Assembly (NCBI RefSeq): GCF_900104895.1
Contig: NZ_LT629742.1
Span: forward strand, 2,294,001-2,358,000
Length of the DNA stretch: 64,000 nt
DNA from: Microterricola viridarii
GTDB lineage: Bacteria > Actinomycetota > Actinomycetes > Actinomycetales > Microbacteriaceae
Direction: 5' to 3'
Shown: positions 8,890 through 18,115 of the stretch, piece after piece
Position numbering within the stretch: position 1 is the first letter of the stretch
Layout: each line of letters begins with the position of its first letter
Made by a program: the position numbers and the translations under genes
The notes under the pieces: model-generated
The model's input: the letters and a program-made list of their open reading frames with translations, nothing else
What the model was told of the DNA's origin: nothing
The model's database searches: none

Positions 8890-11800
8890 TCAGCCGGTGC
8901 TCGGCGTGCCCCGCTCGGGCACGCCATAGAACTCGCGCTCGAAGACGGCACGCGCCCGCCGCGTGACGGCGAGGTAGTCCTCTTCGAGCCGGTTGGCCGC
9001 GCCCGGCGGGTAGTTCAGCAGCCGGGCGACGCCGCCCAGCTGGATGCGATCCCTAGGCAGGAGGTCGCCGGTCTTGTTGATCCACAGGGTCATCGCCGAG
9101 CGGGCCCGGGAGGCCAAAAGCCAGGCGGCGCGCAACGTCTCGGCGTCGGCGCCGTCGACCAGGCCGGCATCCACCGCGGCCTGCAGCGCACGGAGCGTCG
9201 ACGGGGTGCGGAGCCCCTCCACGGAGGCGCCGTGCTGCAGCTGCAACAGCTGCACGAACCACTCCACGTCGCTCAGCGAGCCGCGGCCGAGTTTGAGGTG
9301 GCGCAGCGGGTCCGCGCCCTGCGGCAGCCGCTCGCTCTCGACCCTGGCCTTGATTCTCTTGACCTCGCGCACCGCGCTGTCGGCGATCTCCTCCGGGTAG
9401 CGCACGACGTCGGCGGCGGCCATGAAGTCGGCCAGCAGGGCGGGGTCACCGACGGCGCCGCGGGCGCGCAGCAACGCCTGCGCCTCCCAGGTCAGCGACC
9501 AGCGCGCGTAGTACGCCTTGTAGGAGTCGAGGGAGCGCGTGACGGGGCCGTTCTTGCCCTCGGGCCGCAAGCCGATGTCGAGGTCGAGCGGCAGCCGGCT
9601 GTCCTCGCTCAGCCTGTTCAGGGCGGCGACGATGGCCTGGGAGCGCTTCTGCGCCGGTTCCGGCTCCAGCCCGGCCGGCCGGTAGACGTACATGACGTCG
9701 GCGTCCGAGCCGAAGCCGAGCTCCTGCCCGCCGAAGCGGCCCATGGCGATGACCGCGAACTCGATGCCGTCGTGCGCCTCCCCGCTCTCGGTGGCGGCGA
9801 CGGGGCCGCGGATGGCGCGCACCAGGCCGTCGATCAGGTTCTCGGTCACATCGCTCAGGCCCTGGCCGAGCTCCTCCACGGTGCAGAGATCCAGGGTGGC
9901 GGCAAAGGCGAGCCGCAGCACCTCGCGCCGGCGGATGCCGCGGAGCACCGCGGCGGCGGCATCCGGGCTCTCATGCCGCGCCAGCACAGCGCGGGTCTCC
10001 TCCGCCAGGGAGGCGCGGCTGCGGGGGCGCAGCTCCTCATCGCCCTCCAGCCAGGCCACCGACTCGGGGGTCAGCTCGAGCAGCTCGCCGATGAAGCGGG
10101 AGCCGGAGAGCACCCGGGTGAGCCGCTCGGCGGCACCGGAGGAGTCGCGCAGCATGCGCAGGAACCAGTGCGTGCCGCCCAGGCTGTCGCTCAGCCGGCG
10201 GAAGGCGAGCAGGCCGTAGTCCGGGTCGGCGCCGTCGGCGAACCACTGCAGCATCACCGGCAGCAGGTGGCGCTGGATGGTGGCGCGGCGGGAGACGCCG
10301 GCGGTGAGCGCGGCGATGTGGGCGAGCGCGCCGCGCGGGTCGACGAAGCCGATGGCCGCCAGGCGCGCCTCGGCCTGCGCGCTGGTCAGGTTGAGGCCCT
10401 CAGCCGGCAGCGCGGCCACCGCGGAGAGCAGCGGCCGGTAGAACAGGCGCTCGTGCAGGCCGCGCACCCGCTGCTTGCCGGCCGCCCAGCGGGCGCGCAG
10501 CTCGCCGGCGCCGCCGGCCAGCCCGCTGGAGCGCGCGAGCACCCGCAGGGCGTCCTCGCTGCGGGGCATCAGGTGGGTGCGGCGCAGCCGCTGCAACTGC
10601 AGCCGGTGTTCGAGCAGGCGCAGCATCCGGTAGTCCTGGGCGAACTCGGCCGCCTCGACCCGGCCGATGTAGCCGGCATCCGCCAGCGCCACCAGGGCGG
10701 GCAGCGTGCCCCCGTGCCGCACGCTCTCGTCGCTCTGGCCGTGCACGAGCTGCAGCAGCTGCACGGTGAACTCGATGTCGCGCAGGCCGCCAGGGCCGAG
10801 TTTCAGCTGCACGTCGACCTCATCGTCGGGGATGTGCGCCGTCACGCGCTCGCGCATGCGCTGCACAGACTCGACGAAGCCCTCCCGATCGGAGCTGTTC
10901 CACACGGCGGGGGCGAGGGCGCGCACGTAACGCTCCCCCAGCTCCCGGTCGCCGGCCAGCGGGCGGGCCTTCAGGAGCGCCTGGAACTCCCAGTTCTTGG
11001 CCCAGCGCTCGTAGTAGGCGAGGTGGGATTCGAGGGTGCGCACGAGGGCGCCGTCCTTGCCCTCCGGGCGCAGGTTCGCGTCCACCTCCCAGAGCCCCGG
11101 CTCCACCAGCGGCTCGGAGATGCCGCGCATGGTGAGCAGGGCCAGCCGGGTGGCGATGTCGACGGCGCGGGCGTTGTCGAGCCCGTCGCCGGCCTCGGCG
11201 ATGAAGATCACGTCGACGTCGCTGACGTAGTTGAGCTCGTGCGCGCCGGCCTTGCCCATGCCCATGATGCTGAGCCGAGTGGCGTCCACCTCCGCGGCAG
11301 CGAAGAGCCCGAAGGCGGCCGAGCCGGCGGATGTCACCGCGCGCCGGGCCACGGCCAGCGAGGCGTCCAGGGTGGCCCCGGCCAGGTCGGCCAGCGCCCC
11401 GGCGATGCCGTCGATCCCAGCGACCGGGTCGTACTGCTCGAGGTCGAAGGCGGCCAGCCGGGCCAGCCACCAGCGGTAGCGCACGCGCAGCCGCGCCCAG
11501 GCCGCCTCGTCGCCGCCGGCGCTGCCCACCGCGCTGCCGGAGACGGCGGCGAGCAGGTCGGCGCCCAGCTCTGCGGCATCCGGCAGCGCGGCCAGCGGCT
11601 CCGCCACGGCGGCGAGGGCGGCCGGCTGGCGCAGGAAGAACTCGGCCAGGCCCTCCGAGGCACCGAGCACGAGGGCGAGGCGCGCGGCCGTGTCCGGATC
11701 GGCCAACAGGGCGCCCGTCTCGACGGGGGCCTGCCGGAGCAGCGCGGTCAGGCTGCGCAGCGCGGAGTCGGCGTCGGCGGCCCGCGACAGCGCGCCGAGG

Positions 11801-11919
11801 ATGCCGCGCGCGGGCGTGCCGCTCAACTCCTCGAACTCGGCCAGGCCGTCGGCCGCCGCGCCGAGTTCGAGGAAGCCGGCGCGGGCGAGCTCGGTCAGGC
11901 TGAAGCGCGCGGAAGCCAT
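8890..11919 (-). CDS. glnE: Bifunctional glutamine synthetase adenylyltransferase/deadenylylase
   Basis: 1009 residues, the length expected for actinobacterial GlnE. It attaches AMP to, and removes it from, the tyrosine of GlnA1 subunits. There are two nucleotidyltransferase halves. The N-terminal half (deadenylylating in E. coli) has YVSDVDVIFIAEAG and the family's LRPEGKDGALVR. The C-terminal half (adenylylating) has GFGSDADVMYVYRP and LRPEGKNGPVTRS. Each is followed by a helical GlnD-PII-uridylyltransferase-like region (LKLGPGGLRDIEF, LKLGRGSLSDVEW). It lies 10 nt downstream of glnA2 on the same strand, so the two are likely co-transcribed. Confidence 0.97.
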   Translation of the reverse strand: MASARFSLTELARAGFLELGAAADGLAEFEELSGTPARGILGALSRAADADSALRSLTALLRQAPVETGALLADPDTAARLALVLGASEGLAEFFLRQPAALAAVAEPLAALPDAAELGADLLAAVSGSAVGSAGGDEAAWARLRVRYRWWLARLAAFDLEQYDPVAGIDGIAGALADLAGATLDASLAVARRAVTSAGSAAFGLFAAAEVDATRLSIMGMGKAGAHELNYVSDVDVIFIAEAGDGLDNARAVDIATRLALLTMRGISEPLVEPGLWEVDANLRPEGKDGALVRTLESHLAYYERWAKNWEFQALLKARPLAGDRELGERYVRALAPAVWNSSDREGFVESVQRMRERVTAHIPDDEVDVQLKLGPGGLRDIEFTVQLLQLVHGQSDESVRHGGTLPALVALADAGYIGRVEAAEFAQDYRMLRLLEHRLQLQRLRRTHLMPRSEDALRVLARSSGLAGGAGELRARWAAGKQRVRGLHERLFYRPLLSAVAALPAEGLNLTSAQAEARLAAIGFVDPRGALAHIAALTAGVSRRATIQRHLLPVMLQWFADGADPDYGLLAFRRLSDSLGGTHWFLRMLRDSSGAAERLTRVLSGSRFIGELLELTPESVAWLEGDEELRPRSRASLAEETRAVLARHESPDAAAAVLRGIRRREVLRLAFAATLDLCTVEELGQGLSDVTENLIDGLVRAIRGPVAATESGEAHDGIEFAVIAMGRFGGQELGFGSDADVMYVYRPAGLEPEPAQKRSQAIVAALNRLSEDSRLPLDLDIGLRPEGKNGPVTRSLDSYKAYYARWSLTWEAQALLRARGAVGDPALLADFMAAADVVRYPEEIADSAVREVKRIKARVESERLPQGADPLRHLKLGRGSLSDVEWFVQLLQLQHGASVEGLRTPSTLRALQAAVDAGLVDGADAETLRAAWLLASRARSAMTLWINKTGDLLPRDRIQLGGVARLLNYPPGAANRLEEDYLAVTRRARAVFEREFYGVPERGTPSTG

Positions 11920-11929
11920 CTGCCGCGGT

Positions 11930-13267
11930 CTAGAGGATCTCGAGGTTGTTGCGCAGCTCGAACGGGGTCACCTGGTTGCGGTACTCCCGCCACTCCTTGC
12001 GCTTGTTGAGCAGCACGTAGTTGAACACCTGCTCCCCCAGCGTCTCGGCGACGAGCTCCGACTCCTCCATGTACTGGATGGCGTGGTCGAGGCTGGCCGG
12101 CAGCTGGGCGTAGCCGAGCGCGCGGCGCTCGGTGTCGCTCAGGCTCCAGACGTTGTCCTCGGCCTCCTCCGGCAGTTCGTACTCCTCCTCGATGCCCTTG
12201 AGGCCGGCGGCCAGCATGAGCGAGAAGGAGAGGTATGGGTTCGCGGCGGAGTCGATGGCACGGTATTCAATGCGCGCGCTCTGGCCCTTGTTCGGCTTGT
12301 ACAGCGGCACCCGGATGAGCGCGGAGCGGTTGTTGTGCCCCCAGCAGACGAAGCTGGGCGCCTCGTCGCCGCCCCAGAGCCGCTTGTAGGAGTTCACGAA
12401 CTGGTTCGTGACGGCGGTGATCTCGGGCGCGTGCTTGAGCAGGCCGGCGATGAAGTGGCGGCCGGTCTTGGAGAGCTGGTACTGCGCGCCCGGCTCGTAG
12501 AAGGCGTTGGCGTCGCCCTCGAACAGGGACAGGTGCGTGTGCATGCCCGAGCCGGGGTGGTCGGAGAAGGGCTTCGGCATGAACGTGGCGTAGACGCCCT
12601 GCTCGATCGCGACCTCCTTGATGACCGTGCGGAACGTCATGATGTTGTCGGCGGTGGTCAGCGCGTCCGCGTAGCGGAGGTCGATCTCGTTCTGGCCGGG
12701 GCCCGCCTCGTGGTGGCTGAACTCGACCGAGATGCCGAGGTCCTCCAGCATCCGCACGGAGCTGCGGCGGAAGTCGTGCGCGGTTCCGCCCGGAACGTTG
12801 TCGAAGTAGCCGGCCGAGTCGACCGGGATCGGACCGTTCTTGCCGTACTTCGAGGACTTCAGCAGGTAGAACTCGATCTCGGGGTGCGTGTAGAAGGTGA
12901 AGCCGCGGTCGGCCGCCTTCGCCAGCGTGCGCTTGAGCACGTTGCGCGGGTCGGCGACGGCCGGCGCCCCGTCGGGCGTGCTGATGTCGCAAAACATGCG
13001 CGCGGTCGGGTCGACGTCGCCCCGCCAGGGCAGGATCTGGAAGGTGCTGGGGTCTGGGTGCGCGAGCAGGTCAGACTCGTAGGTGCGGGTGAGGCCCTCG
13101 ATCGCGGAGCCGTCGAATCCGAGGCCCTCCGTGAACGCGCCCTCCACCTCGGCCGGGGCGATGGCCACCGACTTCAGCGTGCCGACGACGTCGGTGAACC
13201 ACAGGCGGATGAATTTGACGCCCCGTTCCTCAATGGTCCGAAGAACGAAGTCACGCTGCTTGTCCAT
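11930..13267 (-). CDS. glnA2: Glutamine synthetase-like enzyme GlnA2
   Basis: 445 residues of the GSI-alpha type: the fold motifs GLGFDGSAIEGLTRT, MPKPFSDHPGSGMHTHLS and NRSALIRVP are present. The NLYDLPPEE-type adenylylation loop is replaced by YELPEEAEDNVWSL, so GlnE control is not expected. The order glnA2-glnE on one strand with glnA1 convergent is conserved in Mycobacterium. Streptomyces GlnA2 has been reported to glutamylate polyamines, so either glutamine synthesis or gamma-glutamylpolyamine synthesis is possible. It is divergent from panB across about 73 nt. Confidence 0.93.
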   Translation of the reverse strand: MDKQRDFVLRTIEERGVKFIRLWFTDVVGTLKSVAIAPAEVEGAFTEGLGFDGSAIEGLTRTYESDLLAHPDPSTFQILPWRGDVDPTARMFCDISTPDGAPAVADPRNVLKRTLAKAADRGFTFYTHPEIEFYLLKSSKYGKNGPIPVDSAGYFDNVPGGTAHDFRRSSVRMLEDLGISVEFSHHEAGPGQNEIDLRYADALTTADNIMTFRTVIKEVAIEQGVYATFMPKPFSDHPGSGMHTHLSLFEGDANAFYEPGAQYQLSKTGRHFIAGLLKHAPEITAVTNQFVNSYKRLWGGDEAPSFVCWGHNNRSALIRVPLYKPNKGQSARIEYRAIDSAANPYLSFSLMLAAGLKGIEEEYELPEEAEDNVWSLSDTERRALGYAQLPASLDHAIQYMEESELVAETLGEQVFNYVLLNKRKEWREYRNQVTPFELRNNLEIL

Positions 13268-13340
13268 TCATGCCCTTTCTCGCTGGCTTCCAGAGTAGTG
13301 CGTAGCCGCCGCGTCTGCGGGCGCTCGATAGACTGCCGCT

Positions 13341-14195
13341 ATGTCTGAGCAAGCAGCCGAAGTCTCCAACCCCTACGGCGGGTCCAACACCGCCGGGCCG
13401 AAGCGCGTGCGCACCCGGCATTTCCAGATCGCCAAGGACAACGGCGTCAAGATCACGGGGCTGACCAGTTACGACCAGCTCACGGCCCGCATCTTCGATG
13501 AGGCCGGCATCGACTTCCTGCTCGTCGGCGACTCCGCCGGCAACACGGTTCTCGGCTACGACACCACCCTGCCAGTCACCGTCGACGAGCTGATCCCGTT
13601 GACCAGGGCCGTGGCATCCGCGGCCAAGCGGGCCCTCGTCGTGGCCGACATGCCGTTCGGCTCCTACGAGGTGAACCCGGAGGAGGCGCTGCACACCGCC
13701 ATCCGCTTCATGAAGGAGACCGGGGCGCACGCCGTCAAGCTGGAGGGCGGTGAGCGCAGCGCGCAGCAGATCCGCCGCATCGTGCAGGCCGGCATCCCGG
13801 TCATGGCGCACATCGGCTTCACCCCGCAGAGCGAGCACGGCCTCGGCGGCCACATGATCCAGGGCCGCGGTGCCGGCGCGGATCAGCTGCTCGCCGACGC
13901 CCTCGCGGTTCAGGATGCCGGCGCCTTCGCCGTCGTGCTCGAGATGGTGCCCGCCGCGGCCGCCGCCGCGGTCACCGCCGCGCTGACGATCCCGACCATC
14001 GGCGTCGGCGCCGGGCCCGACGTCGACGGCCAGCTGCTGGTGTGGACCGACTTCGCCGGCATGGGCGAGGGGCGCGTGCCCAAGTTCGTGCGGCAGTACG
14101 CCAATGTGCGCCAGGTGCTACTGGACGCCGTCACGGAGTTCCGCGGCGACGTCGACTCGGGCGCCTACCCCGCGGCAGAGCACAGCTACGAGTAG
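13341..14195 (+). CDS. panB: 3-methyl-2-oxobutanoate hydroxymethyltransferase
   Basis: 284 residues. It catalyses the first committed step of pantothenate synthesis, adding a hydroxymethyl group from methylene-tetrahydrofolate to 2-oxoisovalerate. Family motifs visible are [20 protein letters not shown], the metal-binding [37 protein letters not shown] and [19 protein letters not shown]. The N-terminal 35-residue extension ([18 protein letters not shown]) is typical of actinobacterial PanB. No panC or panD is adjacent. It is convergent with the SPOR protein gene. Confidence 0.97.
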   Translation: MSEQAAEVSNPYGGSNTAGPKRVRTRHFQIAKDNGVKITGLTSYDQLTARIFDEAGIDFLLVGDSAGNTVLGYDTTLPVTVDELIPLTRAVASAAKRALVVADMPFGSYEVNPEEALHTAIRFMKETGAHAVKLEGGERSAQQIRRIVQAGIPVMAHIGFTPQSEHGLGGHMIQGRGAGADQLLADALAVQDAGAFAVVLEMVPAAAAAAVTAALTIPTIGVGAGPDVDGQLLVWTDFAGMGEGRVPKFVRQYANVRQVLLDAVTEFRGDVDSGAYPAAEHSYE

Positions 14196-14201
14196 CGCGG
14201 G

Positions 14202-14387
14202 CTAGCGGTCCTCTGCGTCCTCGGCGTCCCACTTCGCGGAGTTCTCGCGCAGCTTCTCCAGCGCGTGCTCCGCGGCCTGCTGGGTCGGGAACGGGCCCAC
14301 CCGGTCGAGTGACGGCGAGGCATAGCCGAATTCCACTGCGCCGGTTCGCATGTTGTACCAGAACTGTTTGTCTCCACGCTCGGTCAT
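14202..14387 (-). CDS. Short SPOR-like domain protein
   Basis: 61 residues: [39 protein letters not shown] and an acidic tail. The pattern WYNxxTGxVExG...GPFxTxxEAexAL is that of the small SPOR-like proteins found beside map in many actinobacteria. The start ATG at 14387 is set by the conserved N-terminus; a very long open frame continues upstream on this strand, but it is antisense to map and ppgK. It is divergent from map across only 12 nt. The SPOR fold usually binds peptidoglycan, but this protein has no signal peptide, so that role is doubtful. Confidence 0.8.
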   Translation of the reverse strand: MTERGDKQFWYNMRTGAVEFGYASPSLDRVGPFPTQQAAEHALEKLRENSAKWDAEDAEDR

Positions 14388-14399
14388 AAGCTTGATCCT

Positions 14400-15275
14400 A
14401 TGCCCAAGGATTCTGCCGGTCACCTGATTGCCGGGCGGCTCTCGCCCCAGCGTGTCGTCCCCGCCCACATCATTCGCCCCGAGTACGTCGGCAAGGCCAC
14501 TCCCGCCGAGTACACCGGCGACAACGTCTACACGCCGGAGCAGGTGGAGCTGATCCGAGAGTCCGGCCGCATCGCCGCCGACGCGATCGCCGCGGCCGGC
14601 GCCATCATCGCGCCGGGCGTGACCACCGAGCAGCTGGATGCCGTCGTGCACCAGTACCTGCTCGACCACGACGCCTACCCCTCCACCCTCGGGTACCGGG
14701 GTTACCCGAAGTCCAGCTGCACCTCCGTCAACGAGGTCATCTGCCACGGCATCCCCGACGACACCGTGCTCGAGGACGGCGACATCGTCAACATCGACGT
14801 GACGGCGTTCCGCAACGGCATGCACGGCGACCTCAACCACACCTTCATCGTCGGCTCCGCCAGCGAGGAGGTGACCCTGCTCGTCGAGCGCACCCGGGAG
14901 GCCCTGGCCCGCGGCATCAAGGCCGTCGCCCCCGGCCGCGAGGTCAACGTCATCGGCCGCACCATCGCCTCCTACGCGAAGCGCTTCGGCTACGGCGTCG
15001 TCCGCGATTTCACCGGCCACGGCGTCGGCTCCGCCTTCCACAGCGGGCTGATCATCCCGCACTACGACTCCGCCCCCGAGTACAACGACGTGATGGTGCC
15101 CGGCATGGTGTTCACGATCGAGCCCATGCTCACCCTCGGCGGCCACGAGTGGGACCTCTGGGCCGACGACTGGACAGTGACCACGCGCGACAAGAGCATG
15201 ACCGCGCAGTTCGAGCACACCCTCGTCGTGACCGAGCGGGGCGCCGAGATCCTCACGCTGCCGAGCACCGAGTAG
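14400..15275 (+). CDS. map: Methionine aminopeptidase, type I
   Basis: 291 residues. It removes the initiator methionine from nascent proteins using two metal ions. Ligands and catalytic residues are visible: [19 protein letters not shown] (two Asp), [11 protein letters not shown] (His), [10 protein letters not shown] (Glu) and FEHTLVVT (Glu). The roughly 40-residue N-terminal extension with [20 protein letters not shown] is the linker typical of actinobacterial MapB-type enzymes. The next gene, ppgK, starts 10 nt later, so the two are likely co-transcribed. Confidence 0.97.
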   Translation: MPKDSAGHLIAGRLSPQRVVPAHIIRPEYVGKATPAEYTGDNVYTPEQVELIRESGRIAADAIAAAGAIIAPGVTTEQLDAVVHQYLLDHDAYPSTLGYRGYPKSSCTSVNEVICHGIPDDTVLEDGDIVNIDVTAFRNGMHGDLNHTFIVGSASEEVTLLVERTREALARGIKAVAPGREVNVIGRTIASYAKRFGYGVVRDFTGHGVGSAFHSGLIIPHYDSAPEYNDVMVPGMVFTIEPMLTLGGHEWDLWADDWTVTTRDKSMTAQFEHTLVVTERGAEILTLPSTE

Positions 15276-15285
15276 ATTCATCCCT

Positions 15286-16095
15286 ATGACTGAACCGCGC
15301 ACCCTCCCCGCCCGCACAGCCATCGGAATCGACATCGGCGGAACCGGCATCAAGGGCGCTGTCGTCGACCTCGGCACGGGCGAGCTGCTCTCCGACCGCC
15401 GCAAGGTGGCCACCCCGGACGGTGCCAAGCCGGCCGACATCCTGGAGGCCACCGACCGCATGCTCGACGGCCTCCGCGAGGAGTTCGGCGCGCTGCCCGT
15501 CGGCGTCTGCTTCCCCGCGATCGTCAAGGGCGGCCGCACCCTCTCGGCCGCGAACATCTCCGACGACTGGATCGGCCTGCCCGCCGAGGCCATGTTCGAG
15601 GAGCGCCTGCAGGTGCCCATCCACTTCGTCAACGACGCGGATGCCGCCGGCCACGCCGAGGTGCGCTTCGGCGCCGCGCGCGGCCGCTCCGGCGTCGTGC
15701 TGCTCACCACGCTGGGCACCGGAATCGGCTCGGCGCTGCTCCACAACGGAGTGCTGGTGCCGAACACCGAGCTCGGCCACCTCGAGATCGACGGCCAGGG
15801 CGCCGAGAAGGGCGCCGCGTACTCGGCCAAGGAGCGGGAGTCGCTCAGCTGGGAGCAGTGGGCGGAGCGCCTGCAGCGCTACTACAGCCACCTGGAGCTG
15901 CTCTTCTCCCCCGACCTCTTCATCGTCGGCGGCGGCGTCTCCAAGAACTACGCCGACTTCCTGCCCCTGCTCCACCTGCAGACGGAGATCGTGCCCGCCG
16001 TGCACCGCAACAACGCCGGCATCCTCGGGGCCGCCGACCTCGCCGCGGCCGGCCACGGCCTGGGCAAGCACGCCGCCCCGGTGGCGGGAGCGTGA
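15286..16095 (+). CDS. ppgK: Polyphosphate glucokinase
   Basis: 269 residues of the ROK family. It phosphorylates glucose using inorganic polyphosphate (often also ATP). The phosphate loop [19 protein letters not shown] is at the N-terminus. The catalytic Asp lies in [13 protein letters not shown] and the second loop is [20 protein letters not shown]. The [13 protein letters not shown] stretch replaces the zinc-binding GxxGHxxxxxxG...C motifs of other ROK kinases, as in known PpgK proteins. Its TGA overlaps the GTG of the following serine hydrolase (GTGA), so the two are coupled. Confidence 0.95.
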   Translation: MTEPRTLPARTAIGIDIGGTGIKGAVVDLGTGELLSDRRKVATPDGAKPADILEATDRMLDGLREEFGALPVGVCFPAIVKGGRTLSAANISDDWIGLPAEAMFEERLQVPIHFVNDADAAGHAEVRFGAARGRSGVVLLTTLGTGIGSALLHNGVLVPNTELGHLEIDGQGAEKGAAYSAKERESLSWEQWAERLQRYYSHLELLFSPDLFIVGGGVSKNYADFLPLLHLQTEIVPAVHRNNAGILGAADLAAAGHGLGKHAAPVAGA

Positions 16096-17465
16096 GCGAC
16101 GCCCTGTTCGAGGAGCACCTGGCCCGCGGCGCGGCACCGGCCGCCGCCTGGGGCCTGTTCGACGCCGACGGCCTCCGGCACGCCCGCCAGTCCGGCGTCG
16201 CGGCCGACACCGCCTTCCGCATCGCCTCCTGCACCAAGAGCTTCACCGCGGCCGCGCTGCTCGGCCTCCGCGACGACGGGCTGCTCGGACTCGACGACCC
16301 GATCACCCGCGCTGTGCCCGGCCTGAGCCTGGCCGGGCTGCCCTCGGCGGGCTCCGCGGTGCCGACGGTGCGGATGCTGCTCACCATGTCCTCCGGGCTG
16401 CCCACCGACGACCCGTGGGCCGACCGGCAGGAGGCCATGACGGCGGCGGAGTTCGACGCCCCGCTCGCCGCCGGCGTGCGCTTCGAGGCCGAGCCGGGCA
16501 CCCGCTTCGCGTACTCCAACCTCGGCTACGCCCTGCTCGGTCGGGTCATCGAGGTCGTCAGCGGCCAGAGTTACCAGAGCTTCGTCGCCGAGCGGCTGCT
16601 CACCCCGCTCGGGCTGGCCAGCACCGGCTTCGACGCCTCGGTGGCCGCGCCGGGCGGCGTCGCCGTCGGCCATCGCCGCCACGCCGGCGCCTGGGAGCCG
16701 CTGCCGTTCACCGGCCCCGGCGCCTTCTCGGCGATCGGCGGGCTGTTCAGCACGGTTTCCGACCTGGCCCGCTGGGCCGGCTGGCTGGCGTCCGCCTTCG
16801 ATGCGGATGCCGACGACGCCGTGCTCAGCGCGGCCAGCCGGCGCGAGATGCAGCAGCTGCACCGCCTCGACCAGACCGTGACCGAGCGCCCGACCGGCTA
16901 CGGCTACGGCCTGTTCGTCGAGCAGTACTCGCCGAGAAGCCGGGTGGTGTCCCACTCCGGCGGCTACCCCGGGTTCTCGGCGCACATGCGCTGGTCGCTC
17001 GAGCAGCGGCTCGGCGTCGTGGCGTTCTCGAACGCCACCTACTCGCGCGTGTCCGCGACGGCGACCGCCGCGCTCGACGCCCTGCTCGCAGAGCGCGAGG
17101 CAGCGGCATCCGCCCCCGTTCCGGAGCTCTGGCCGGAGACGCGCGCAGCACAGACCGCCGTCACGGAGCTGCTGGCCACCTGGGCGGGCGGGGGCGAGAC
17201 GCCGCTGGATCCAGCGCTGTTCTCGGAGAACGTGGCACTCGACCTGCCGCTCGAGCGCCGCACCGCGGCCCTCCGGCTCGCCCTCGCCGACATCGGCGGC
17301 CTGACCGCCGGCTCTCCGACGGACGCCTGCTCGGACGGCCCCGCGCACCTGGCCTGGTTCCTGCCGGGGGCCAGCGGGCGCCTGCGCGTGGAAATCCGCC
17401 TGACGCCGGAGGCGCGCCCGCGCGTGCAGACCCTGCTCGTCGCCGTCGACCGCGCGGGCCGCTAG
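16092..17465 (+). CDS. Serine hydrolase of the class C beta-lactamase/esterase family
   Basis: 457 residues. The GTG at 16092 overlaps the ppgK stop. Motifs of the penicillin-binding/AmpC-like fold are present: SxxK as [12 protein letters not shown] (Ser46, Lys49), YxN as [12 protein letters not shown], and a C-terminal [14 protein letters not shown] replacing KTG. There is no signal peptide, so it is probably a cytoplasmic esterase or peptidase rather than an antibiotic-resistance enzyme. A C-terminal extra domain of about 120 residues follows the hydrolase fold. The substrate cannot be told from the sequence. Confidence 0.85.
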   Translation: MSDALFEEHLARGAAPAAAWGLFDADGLRHARQSGVAADTAFRIASCTKSFTAAALLGLRDDGLLGLDDPITRAVPGLSLAGLPSAGSAVPTVRMLLTMSSGLPTDDPWADRQEAMTAAEFDAPLAAGVRFEAEPGTRFAYSNLGYALLGRVIEVVSGQSYQSFVAERLLTPLGLASTGFDASVAAPGGVAVGHRRHAGAWEPLPFTGPGAFSAIGGLFSTVSDLARWAGWLASAFDADADDAVLSAASRREMQQLHRLDQTVTERPTGYGYGLFVEQYSPRSRVVSHSGGYPGFSAHMRWSLEQRLGVVAFSNATYSRVSATATAALDALLAEREAAASAPVPELWPETRAAQTAVTELLATWAGGGETPLDPALFSENVALDLPLERRTAALRLALADIGGLTAGSPTDACSDGPAHLAWFLPGASGRLRVEIRLTPEARPRVQTLLVAVDRAGR

Positions 17466-17505
17466 CCGGCGCGGCCCCCTCGGGCAGTTCGTGCGGGCCC
17501 GCTCA

Positions 17506-17692
17506 GGGCTTCGGGGGCTGCGCTGCTCGTTCCTCGCGGCGCGGCCCCCTCCAGCCGACGTGCATCCTCCCGTTGGCTCGAGGGAGCGCCAGCGACCGAA
17601 GCCACCCCGGCCCCCGGCGGTCGGCCCACCCACCTCCGCTGGTCGAGTAGGCGCGCCAGCGCCGTATCGAGACCCGGCGACCCGACCTCGCC
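17506..17692. repeat. Dispersed intergenic repeat, copy A
   Basis: This fills most of the 462-nt gap between the serine hydrolase and the kdp operon. It has two parts shared with copy B at 35741-35876: a near-identical segment (17506-17563) and an exact 53-bp segment (17640-17692). The second part contains an imperfect inverted repeat running from GGTCGAGTAGG to TATCGAGACC. Elements with this CTACTCGACC-type hairpin are frequent between genes in Microbacteriaceae. The remaining gap up to 17927 holds GC-rich hairpins but no gene that I can support. Confidence 0.85.
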
Positions 17693-17927
17693 GGCCGCTA
17701 GCGGCGCGGATGCCGCGGGCAGCAGTTCGCGCGGAGAGCCGACGTGGAGAGAGCCGACCGCAAACGAGCGCCCGCAGTGCGAGGGTGCCGTGAGGATTGG
17801 GCGGGGCACCGTAGGGAAGCTGTGAGGATGCTGGCTGCCCGCCGCACCGAGGTGTGAACTGTTGCCGTGGCCACGGGCCACGGCCAGGCGGAACCCCGCC
17901 GGGCCCCGTCTGACCGGGAGTCTGCTC

Positions 17928-18011
17928 GTGCTCGATCTCATCTTCATCGGAGGCATCGCTGCGCTGATCGCGCTGATTGCCCTCATCGCGCGGGGGGTGG
18001 AGAAGCTGTGA
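17928..18011 (+). CDS. 27-residue membrane peptide upstream of kdpF
   Basis: GTG at 17928 is preceded by GGGAG at a good distance. The product [20 protein letters not shown] ends in ARGVEKL: one hydrophobic helix with a short charged C-terminus. Its TGA overlaps the kdpF GTG (GTGA at 18008-18011), and its end also holds the kdpF ribosome site (GGAG). That coupling argues for real translation. I recognise no named family. It could be an extra small subunit of the Kdp complex or a leader peptide controlling kdpF. It is too short for most gene callers. Confidence 0.55.
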   Translation: MLDLIFIGGIAALIALIALIARGVEKL

Positions 18012-18115
18012 GCGGCGATGTGCTGCGCAGCCTCATCGACCTGCTGAGCGCCGCCCTCGCCGTGGCCGTCCTCGGCTACCTGGTCTACGCCCTCCTGAAA
18101 CCGGAGCGCTTCTAG
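18008..18115 (+). CDS. kdpF: K+-transporting ATPase small subunit KdpF
   Basis: 35 residues: a single hydrophobic helix ([19 protein letters not shown]) followed by the family's closing KPERF. KdpF stabilises the KdpABC complex in the membrane. The start GTG overlaps the stop of the preceding 27-residue peptide, and the TAG abuts the kdpA ATG with no gap, so all are translated from one message. Confidence 0.9.
   Translation: MSGDVLRSLIDLLSAALAVAVLGYLVYALLKPERF

Noticed and set aside
9232-12009. Plus-strand open frame of 925 codons
   Set aside because: Mirror of glnE; His/Gln/Gly-rich translation without motifs.
17693-17927. c-di-AMP (ydaO) riboswitch before kdp
   Set aside because: The conserved core sequences of that class are not visible; only generic GC-rich hairpins.
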